Below are positions 1-5,733 of a stretch of DNA of 54,488 nt, one piece after another (the first letter of the stretch is position 1; every line of letters starts with the position of its first letter). This stretch comes from Bacteroidaceae bacterium. GTDB taxonomy: Bacteria > Bacteroidota > Bacteroidia > Bacteroidales > Bacteroidaceae. A program made the translations under genes and the position numbers. The DNA is taken from NCBI GenBank assembly GCA_017517605.1, contig JAFWYQ010000057.1:1-54488 (forward strand). The letters are read 5' to 3'. The notes below the pieces were generated by a model. That model ran no database searches, was not told the origin of the DNA, and worked only from the letters and a program-made list of their open reading frames with translations.

Positions 1-647
1 GGGGCACCTTCACCATTATAATAACAGAGAGCAGTGGAATACAGGCCTTCTTTATGGCCTTGCTCTGCAGATTTCAAAAACCACTCAAAGGCTTTTGAAT
101 AATCTTGAGGAGCACCTTCACCATTATAATAACAGAGAGCAGTGGAATACAGGCCTTCTTTATGGCCTTGCTCTGCAGATTTCAAAAACCACTCAAAGGC
201 TTTTGAATAATCTTGAGGAACTCCTTTACCATAATGATAACAAATACCTAACAGGTATTTCGCACTTAATTCACCTTTTTCTGCAGCCTTTTTTGATAGA
301 TTAAAAGCTAAAGGATAATTTACGCTTATACCTCCGTTCCCATAATAATAAAAATGTGCCAATTGGCTTTGAGCAAAAGCATCATCAGGACATTTTTTAT
401 AATATATCTCAGCCTGTTTCAAGTCTTGCTCTATTCCAGTTCCAGCTGTGTAGTAATTAGCAACCGTAAGACATGCTGATTCATCTCCTTTATCTGCAGC
501 TTTTTTAAACCATTGGAATGCTTGTTTAAAATCCTTACGATTATGGTATTCCACTCCTTTATTATACAATTCTACTGCAGATTGCGAAAATGACAATAAG
601 GATATACAATTCAACATTACCAATAATACAATTTTTTTATAATCCAT
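1..647 (-). CDS. Secreted Sel1-repeat protein, 3' end outside the window
   Basis: Reading the minus strand from the ATG at 647 gives an open frame that runs off the window edge at base 1. It begins with a short hydrophobic signal-peptide-like segment ending near LLSFSQS and continues with Sel1-like repeats of about 36 residues, recognisable by A-x-x-W/Y-F-x-K-A-A-E-x-G and G-x-G-V/A-x-x-D. Sel1 repeats form solenoids that bind proteins; no enzyme domain is visible in the part present. The start lies 12 bp behind the stop of the caspase-like gene, so it is the last visible gene of that operon and probably exported to the same compartment. The final two visible repeats are almost identical at DNA level. 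Function unknown; assignment to the Sel1 family is firm, the C-terminus cannot be judged. Confidence 0.85.
   Translation of the reverse strand, partial: MDYKKIVLLVMLNCISLLSFSQSAVELYNKGVEYHNRKDFKQAFQWFKKAADKGDESACLTVANYYTAGTGIEQDLKQAEIYYKKCPDDAFAQSQLAHFYYYGNGGISVNYPLAFNLSKKAAEKGELSAKYLLGICYHYGKGVPQDYSKAFEWFLKSAEQGHKEGLYSTALCYYNGEGAPQDYSKAFEWFLKSAEQGHKEGLYSTALCYYNGEGA
5..220. repeat. Two tandem 108-bp units, nearly identical (Sel1 repeats)
   Basis: Bases 5-112 and 113-220 are direct copies with a single difference, at the last base of the unit. The 108-bp length is 36 codons, exactly one Sel1 repeat, so the duplication preserves the reading frame of the minus-strand gene. The next repeat (from 221) is clearly diverged, so this is a recent duplication or a homogenised pair, and the array may continue beyond base 1. 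Confidence 0.9.
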
Positions 648-659
648 TTTTTAATTGTT

Positions 660-2153
660 TTAATTGTTTAAAACTCTATTTCTCCACTCATCTGACATAG
701 AAGTAACAATAGTTGGAGTTTGCAATTTGCCGTTATTTATGATTGATGATCTTCTTACTTTATCCGTTACGTAATCGGACAATTCACCTAATGTAGTATA
801 GCCTTTGCTCATTCGCAATTTCTCCAATAAATAATATGTAAACAAACCATGTTTTTTTTCATTGTATGGATAAGCAGTTTCATCTCCTTTTGAAGCTGAA
901 AGTACTACCAAATTTCCTTGTGGTTTTTCTTCCTTGACTTTAATGGCGACACCACGGGCCGAAGCCAACATATCTCCTTCGCGCTTTGATCCACTAAAGC
1001 AAGCATCTAATAATACGGTGACAGACTCAGAAGGGATGGACGACAATGTTTTGTATAATGAACTCAATCCATAGCCAGTACGGGCATTGGAACCTGTTCC
1101 ATCTACAGGTAGTAAATAAGCCGATTGAGTATTTTCGTCTGGAATGCCGTGACCTGCATAATACACCACAACTTTAGCATTCCCATTTGCTATCTGCATA
1201 TTCTGTTTCAACCAATTAAAGCCCCTACGAAGTTCTCCTAATGTTGTATCATAACCGAAACAAATCTGTTCATCAGGAATATGCAGCAGATAACGGCAAT
1301 ACAGATAAAAACCAAAACTATCATAACGGGCATAAGGGACCTTTGCAACATTTTTGTAATTCTCATTTCCTATTATCAATGCATAATTATTTTTTGCATC
1401 TATTTCTGATGATACAGATGTAATATCTATGTCATAAAGATGCTTCATAATATATGGGAAATAGTCATCAAACCCCCTTTCATAAGCTACAATCATTTCG
1501 TTACAGATATAATCCATATAATGATCAATCAGGTTGTACCAGATATCAATAGCATTCTGTTTGTCATCAAACAAAGAATAAATCTCGCCTTTTCCTGCCA
1601 AGTATTGACTTGCCATAGATCCATATTTCCCGCACTTCTCAATAGCTATGTCTATATATTTCAATGCCTCATTTTTATCTTTAAGGACACCTTCACCTTT
1701 CGCATACATGAATGCCAAATGATAGTAACCATAATCGAATCCACCTGCAATGGCTTTTTGTGTCAACTCATACGATTTCTTAAAATCTTTAGTGCAACCT
1801 ATTCCTTCCGAGTAATAAAAAGCTAATTGTCCATAAGCATGAACATTCCCATTTTCAGCAGATTTCTGACACCAATAAAATGCCAAATCGTCATTTCGCG
1901 TGGTATATTCACCGTTTGCATAACAAATGCTAACGTTATACATTGCATCTGAATGTCCCATTTCTGCGGCTTTTAACCACAATTTAAAGCCACTCTCTTC
2001 TTGTTTGTAATTGATACAATCATATCCCACACTAAAATATGCTTCAGAAGTATTCATCCTTTCTGCTTCCTGTATTTTTTCCTCTAACGTCTGTGAAAAT
2101 ATGGCATTGCAATTAAAAAAACATACAATCAATAAGAATAATAACTTTTTCAT
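660..2153 (-). CDS. Secreted Sel1-repeat / caspase-like (peptidase C14) protease
   Basis: The protein has a signal peptide (MKKLLFLLIVCFF to about residue 21), four or five degenerate Sel1/TPR-like repeats (about 35-200) and a caspase-fold domain (about 255-495). The catalytic dyad is visible: His335 in YYAGHG and Cys385 in DACFSG, both in the canonical context, and the start of the domain (YALIIGNENY) is typical of bacterial metacaspase/C14 proteins. I prefer the ATG at 2153 over the one at 2159 because it opens directly onto the signal peptide. The start lies inside the end of the upstream HEPN gene (41-bp overlap), suggesting coupled translation. C14 proteases usually cut after basic or acidic residues and are often toxic effectors or processors; the signal peptide implies that this one acts outside the cytoplasm. 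Substrate unknown. Confidence 0.88.
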   Translation of the reverse strand: MKKLLFLLIVCFFNCNAIFSQTLEEKIQEAERMNTSEAYFSVGYDCINYKQEESGFKLWLKAAEMGHSDAMYNVSICYANGEYTTRNDDLAFYWCQKSAENGNVHAYGQLAFYYSEGIGCTKDFKKSYELTQKAIAGGFDYGYYHLAFMYAKGEGVLKDKNEALKYIDIAIEKCGKYGSMASQYLAGKGEIYSLFDDKQNAIDIWYNLIDHYMDYICNEMIVAYERGFDDYFPYIMKHLYDIDITSVSSEIDAKNNYALIIGNENYKNVAKVPYARYDSFGFYLYCRYLLHIPDEQICFGYDTTLGELRRGFNWLKQNMQIANGNAKVVVYYAGHGIPDENTQSAYLLPVDGTGSNARTGYGLSSLYKTLSSIPSESVTVLLDACFSGSKREGDMLASARGVAIKVKEEKPQGNLVVLSASKGDETAYPYNEKKHGLFTYYLLEKLRMSKGYTTLGELSDYVTDKVRRSSIINNGKLQTPTIVTSMSDEWRNRVLNN

Positions 2154-2586
2154 AATCACTGCTATTTGCTTTAATTAATTGATTTATTAAGGCATATAGT
2201 AAATTTATTTCAATTTGACCTTGCATGGTTTCTTGGTCTTGCTTACCCCTATCTTGTAATGAGGCAATCCTCCCTTTTCCTTTTTTTATCAATCCATGAG
2301 CAATCGAATTTCTTATATGACGAAGCAAATGATGTACTTTATCATCTTTTGAAACTTTATCATCACGCCTTTGTGTATATAGTATTGTATATGAATATTT
2401 TTTGCTTTTCTTTCGTTCGCTATTATTCAATGCTCCTAAATATATTCTATTTGTTTTTAGAAATGTATTTAGCTCATGATGGTTTAGATCAAAAGAACCT
2501 GCCTTGTCTTTCAATTCATATTCATACAGACATAAATAGTCATATAGAGTATTCTTATCTTTCGCTGATAGTTTGTTTGAACTCAT
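2113..2586 (-). CDS. HEPN-motif protein, putative RNase or RNA-binding partner
   Basis: The 157-residue protein has no signal peptide and is predicted mostly helical. Residues 92-97 read RNSIAH, the R-x4-H signature of HEPN domains, preceded by LRHI and followed by GLIKKGKGRI as in HEPN families resembling pEK499 p136. HEPN proteins are frequently metal-independent RNases in toxin-antitoxin, Abi and CRISPR systems, although others are non-catalytic. The ATG overlaps the stop of the DUF4384-like gene by 4 bp (ATGA) and the C-terminus overlaps the caspase gene, so the three are translationally linked. It is the only apparently cytoplasmic product among the five genes, which makes it odd. Catalysis is inferred from the motif only. 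Confidence 0.65.
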   Translation of the reverse strand: MSSNKLSAKDKNTLYDYLCLYEYELKDKAGSFDLNHHELNTFLKTNRIYLGALNNSERKKSKKYSYTILYTQRRDDKVSKDDKVHHLLRHIRNSIAHGLIKKGKGRIASLQDRGKQDQETMQGQIEINLLYALINQLIKANSSDYEKVIILIDCMFF

Positions 2587-3455
2587 TTTTTTATTGTTAT
2601 TACATAATTCATACTCTGCATCTTCTTATCCCTATTCCTTCCCTTCGCCAACCACTTCTGAAACTCTTCAAAAGAGAGTTCTTGCGGAAGCAATTCATCT
2701 ACGTTGTTAGAATTAGCTTTTGCAAATTCGTTGGTGGAGAATATTATATATAAGGTGTTATGTTCTTGCGGGCGACTGCACGTCATGGTGTATTCATCTA
2801 CTAAATGAGCCTTATTACCAGCATGTTTGGCAGAGAAAAAAATGTACGGCTTATCATGTTCAATAGGAGCGACTGCCTCTGATGACCTTTTGTAGGGCAA
2901 CAAACAATAGACCATCTGACTGACATCATCGAGCAGATAGACTGTCAAGTAACCATCTACGGGTGACTGGAAGTAGAGATAGAGGTCATCACCACTCTTG
3001 AAATCAGTACGAGCAAACTTCAGGTCTGTACCGTTGCAAAGAACCTCCGCTTTGAATTCTATCTGTGCACTGACAATCTCACGGATACGTCCGCCTACAG
3101 CTACTTTTACCACCAGCATCTCCTGTTCATAACTGATGCTGTACTTGGGTTCACCAATGGTCTCAATCCACTCACCTTTCACTTCACTACCTGCCAAGGA
3201 GAAGAAATCTGTGTTTGATTCTCCGCTCTGATTGGTTACGAAAGTGGTGTTGCTTTGCGAAACTACAGTACCAAACTCGTCAGCAATGGCTTGCAACTTG
3301 GCACGTTCAAGTGCAGTACGCTTAGCGGCTTCTAAGGTTACGTTTTCTGGAGCATGATAGGTGTATTCGGCACGTACCCGCTCTGTCCGCTGTGCACAGA
3401 GCACAACAGAAAACAGTAGTAAGCATACGGTGAAAGATAACCGGAAACGTTTCAT
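2583..3455 (-). CDS. Secreted DUF4384-like protein of the caspase operon
   Basis: The 290-residue product begins with a clear signal peptide (MKRFRLSFTVCLLLFSVVLCAQ). Residues about 25-130 form an alpha/beta part with a long alanine-rich helix (AAKRTALERAKLQAIADEFG), as seen in LPP20/FlgT-like N-terminal domains. Residues about 150-250 resemble DUF4384: charged strand, DDLYLYFQSPVDGYLTVYLLD, then a strand ending CLLPYKRS. DUF4384 domains are commonly next to, or fused to, bacterial caspase-like proteases, consistent with its neighbours. It starts 6 bp after the upstream gene and overlaps the HEPN start. Likely periplasmic or surface accessory of the caspase-like protein; molecular role unknown. 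Confidence 0.7.
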   Translation of the reverse strand: MKRFRLSFTVCLLLFSVVLCAQRTERVRAEYTYHAPENVTLEAAKRTALERAKLQAIADEFGTVVSQSNTTFVTNQSGESNTDFFSLAGSEVKGEWIETIGEPKYSISYEQEMLVVKVAVGGRIREIVSAQIEFKAEVLCNGTDLKFARTDFKSGDDLYLYFQSPVDGYLTVYLLDDVSQMVYCLLPYKRSSEAVAPIEHDKPYIFFSAKHAGNKAHLVDEYTMTCSRPQEHNTLYIIFSTNEFAKANSNNVDELLPQELSFEEFQKWLAKGRNRDKKMQSMNYVITIKK

Positions 3456-3461
3456 ATCGAT

Positions 3462-4139
3462 TTACCAACCAAGAAGTTCGTCCAACTTGTTATGCAATTC
3501 ATCCCCTTTCTTTTCGAGATCTTCTTTCACGGCTTTGAGGGCTGCTTTCTTGGCCATTTCGCTGTTGTAGGCAATGCGTACAAGTACTTCTTTATTTTTG
3601 TTTTTCAAAGTGCGATATACTTCCATCACTGTAATGGTACGACCAATGCTTTGCGAAATCAAATTCTTGCTGGCCATTACACTGCGGGTCACGCTAGCAG
3701 CCTGTTCAGCATCCAATTGTTCGTTGGCTACGGTATTTTCAATCAAGGCAGTTACTTCGGTTTGAATTTGTCCTGCCAAGTTTTGCTTGGCTAATTCCAA
3801 TGCCTGCATTTTAGCAGCGTCGTAGTTGCTACCAATACTCATAGCTTCTCCCATCAAATATTTAGGGAACATATCTTCATCAAACTCCATTTGCATCATG
3901 TAAGACTTGTCGAGTTGCTTTTCCAAAGGCAGAGCACCAGGAGCGGTCTGCCAACCATCTTTTTTAAGACTTTTTGCCTCTTTGCGAGCAGCTTTCGATG
4001 CCTTTTCATTCAATTCTGTTTTTGAAGCCTTCATCAGTTCTTTACGTTCTTTGACCAATTCTTTGGCCGACTGTGCCAAACAGTCTGTTGTGGCAAATGC
4101 AAAAAGCAGTGCCATAGTGGCAATCATTACCTTTTTCAT
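3462..4139 (-). CDS. Secreted LPP20-like protein, first gene of the caspase operon
   Basis: The 225-residue product has a signal peptide (MKKVMIATMALLFAFATTDCLAQ), a lysine/alanine-rich helical stretch (about 25-60, coiled-coil-like) and an alpha/beta region in which a long helix (DAAKMQALELAKQNLAGQI) precedes strands (ISQSIGRTITVMEVYRTLK, EVLVRIAYN). This arrangement resembles LPP20 lipoprotein-type domains, but there is no lipobox cysteine at the cleavage site, so it is probably soluble or associated with the envelope through partners. It is the promoter-proximal gene and lies 6 bp ahead of the DUF4384-like gene. No enzymatic motif is visible. Confidence 0.6.
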   Translation of the reverse strand: MKKVMIATMALLFAFATTDCLAQSAKELVKERKELMKASKTELNEKASKAARKEAKSLKKDGWQTAPGALPLEKQLDKSYMMQMEFDEDMFPKYLMGEAMSIGSNYDAAKMQALELAKQNLAGQIQTEVTALIENTVANEQLDAEQAASVTRSVMASKNLISQSIGRTITVMEVYRTLKNKNKEVLVRIAYNSEMAKKAALKAVKEDLEKKGDELHNKLDELLGW

Positions 4140-4153
4140 TATAGATATGTTTT

Positions 4154-4185
4154 TAAAGTTAATATTCTGTTCCTCTCAAGACAAA
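4154..4185 (-). promoter_or_regulatory. Probable sigma-70-type (Bacteroidetes) promoter of the caspase operon
   Basis: On the minus strand a TTTG (4185-4182) is followed after 20 bp by TAACTTTA (4161-4154), one mismatch from TAnnTTTG. It would start transcription about 8 bp before the ATG at 4139, giving a very short leader. If it is used, the structured segment upstream is a separate transcript rather than a 5' UTR. Confidence 0.45.
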
Positions 4186-4204
4186 ACGGAAACAAAACAG
4201 TGAA

Positions 4205-4457
4205 TGCAAAATCCTAAGAACCTCATACAAAGAAGAAGCGCAAGCACATCTTTTATGTCTTTGTCTATTGAGGTCTTAGGATACCTGAGTCACTAAAGAA
4301 ATAAGATGTACCTACGCTATACGCAGGCATCTGCCACCTTATTCTTAACCATGACTCTTGTTGAAAGTTCCTAAGTTTCAATAGACGGTTAGAATAATAG
4401 CAAACGCTATATTTTTCCACAATGTCAGTCATCATCGCGCGACACTACGCACTTTGA
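4205..4457 (-). ncRNA. Candidate structured RNA upstream of the caspase operon
   Basis: About 250 bases downstream of a perfect -7 box contain several nested inverted repeats and no open frame. A long hairpin closes the 3' end: 4211-4225 pairs with 4269-4282 (one bulge), with ACAAAG (4227-4232) against CTTTGT (4258-4263) inside. On the minus strand this hairpin is followed by TTTT, so it may terminate the RNA. Further pairings are 4305-4308 with 4328-4331 (with CCT/AGG inside), TTGAAA/TTTCAA (4361-4381), GAGTCA (4287-4292) with TGACTC (4352-4357), and 4339-4350 with 4387-4397; the last two cross each other, so a pseudoknot is possible. I do not recognise an RNase P, tmRNA or SRP signature. 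It could instead be a long regulatory leader of the operon. Confidence 0.45.
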
Positions 4458-4462
4458 CGCGG

Positions 4463-4512
4463 CAAAGATAAAGATTTAAATTAAAAATGAAAAATTAAAA
4501 GTTAAGAATTTT
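4463..4512 (-). promoter_or_regulatory. Promoter module with -7 box TATCTTTG
   Basis: The minus strand carries TATCTTTG at 4470-4463, a perfect Bacteroidetes -7 element. The 42 bases upstream are AT-rich and align without gaps to the region upstream of the -7 boxes at 19301-19308 and 24046-24053. No clear -33 TTTG is present. It would drive the candidate RNA at 4205-4457. Confidence 0.55.
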
Positions 4513-4617
4513 ACAGTTTTATGTTGAAGAACAGAAATTCATGTACAATTTACCAATTACAAGGTATAAACGGGAATTAGTAATGAGCTACAAGCTACGA
4601 GTAACAATCTACAATCA

Positions 4618-4640
4618 GTTGACAAGTTGACAAGGAATGG
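4618..4640. repeat. GTTGACAAG word repeat (intergenic copy)
   Basis: Two GTTGACAAG units occur in tandem here, with further relatives at 4668-4673 (GGTTGACGG) and about 4700-4760 (GTTGAGAAG, GTTGAAGG). The same nonamer family occurs inside the GH35 gene (6129-6180) and the ABC ATPase gene (50336-50374). The surrounding bases 4513-4800 otherwise contain no supported gene. Confidence 0.5.
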
Positions 4641-4862
4641 CACACGGATGAAACGGATGAAACGGTTGACGGGTAACTTCGTTACGGTTGAAATGCAACA
4701 GAGTTGCGTTGAGAAGTTGAAGGGTTGAGGCGATGAAAAGTTTATTCGTTCGACATTGATACGCTTTTCGTTGAAAGGTTGAAGCATTTATACGTTAAAT
4801 GGAGAGCGTTTTTTCAAGAATATCAAGGGTTAGCGCCCTATCTCTTACACTTATTCAAGCAG

Positions 4863-4985
4863 GCTTAAGCGTGGCTGAATAACGCTTAAGACTTAGTTTG
4901 GTAACGCTTAAGCGTTACCAAATTATCGCTTAAGTGATTTCTTGCTAACGCTTAAGTGATTTTTCACTAACGCTTAAGTGATTTC
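4863..4985. repeat. CTTAAG array with 21/22-bp period, locus 1
   Basis: CTTAAG occurs at 4864, 4885, 4907, 4929, 4951 and 4973, giving intervals of 21, 22, 22, 22 and 22 bp. Each unit is mostly of the form AACGCTTAAGYG followed by a variable AT-rich spacer. The array lies in the gap between the minus-strand caspase operon promoter region and the 3' end of the GH35 gene. A matching array is at 18816-18920. Confidence 0.85.
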
Positions 4986-5075
4986 TCGGCAGATTTTACG
5001 GATTTGCATTCTATCTGATTATCAGCTACATAAAGGAATTGTTATTCATATATAAAAGCAATAATAAACGGCTTG

Positions 5076-5195
5076 GGAAGTGAATAACTGTTCACTTGTC
5101 GAGCCGTTAACTGTTCACTTCCCAAGCCGTAAGTTATTCACTTGGGGTAGCCGTAAGTAGTTCACTTGGGTAAGCCGCTAACTGTTCATTTCAAA
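5076..5195. repeat. TTCACTT / GCCGT array with 23-24-bp period
   Basis: TTCACTT (or TTCATTT) occurs at 5091, 5114, 5137, 5161 and 5185, and AGCCGT/AGCCGC alternates with it at 5103, 5126, 5150 and 5174, all with 23-24 bp spacing. A single inverted unit (CGGCTTGGGAAGTGAA) begins the array at 5080. No gene is seen here. Confidence 0.8.
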
Positions 5196-5265
5196 CTCTC
5201 CTGCCCTATCATTCAGCATTTGAAATGCTGAGGATATGAGTATAAGCATCTGTGATGCGATGAAC

Positions 5266-5412
5266 ACAAGCTACGAGTGACAATGTGCTAATGTGCTATT
5301 ATGCCAATATGCTAATATGCCAATGTATAGTGCCGCATGGTTATTGGCATATTGGCACATTAATCCACATTAGCACATTAATTAGCACATTGGCATATAT
5401 ATAATAAGGTAT
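5266..5412. repeat. AATGTGCY octamer repeat element with inverted arms
   Basis: The left arm is built of (G)TGCTAAT/ATGCCAAT octamers (5288-5330), a central core reads TATAGTGCCGCATGG (5327-5341) and the right arm carries the complementary GGCACATT/TTAGCACA octamers (5345-5400). The transcript or single strand could fold into a long imperfect hairpin. The core is found in inverse orientation at about 52750-52767 within a similar element, and a longer version without this core lies at 36191-36417. Confidence 0.75.
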
Positions 5413-5648
5413 ATAGGCGCATTGGAAATGCTCATACTAAAGACTTCCGCATTCGGAGTAGCCATTTCGGTGTAGTCGGTGGTTCTTCTTTTTTGTTATC
5501 TTTTTACTTCTTTCCATAAAGAAGACCATACCTTAATGAACAAATCAAAAGAAGTTTTCGACTGACCGTAGGAAAGTAAAAAAGTAAAATGTAATGCTTA
5601 CGTTCACAGATACTTCCTCCCAAGGTCAGTATGACAAAGACGACATAA

Positions 5649-5699
5649 AAAAAGTTCAAGATTTAAACTTTGAACTTTAAACCTTGAACTTTGAACCCT
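5649..5699. repeat. Heptamer array CTTTGAA/CCTTGAA (intergenic copy)
   Basis: Words of the type CTTTGAA, CTTTAAA and CCTTGAA follow each other with a 7-bp period just behind the stop of the GH35 gene. The same heptamers form eight units inside the ABC ATPase gene at 50496-50551. Bases 5413-5648 contain no supported feature. Confidence 0.65.
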
Positions 5700-5733
5700 C
5701 TGCGTTTAAAATTAGTTAATGTGCTGCGAAATA

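Noticed and set aside
95-304. Plus-strand open frame over the Sel1 repeats
   Set aside because: It is the shadow of the minus-strand Sel1 gene, which has a signal peptide and family pattern.
4205-4457. RNase P, tmRNA or SRP RNA
   Set aside because: The GAGGAAAGTCC, tRNA-like CCA end and SRP tip signatures are absent.
4557-4787. Minus-strand open frame of 76 codons in the large gap
   Set aside because: It consists of repeated GTTGA words and has no promoter or ribosome binding site.
4863-4985. CRISPR array
   Set aside because: The repeat is only a 6-12-bp palindrome, units are 22 bp and no cas gene is near.
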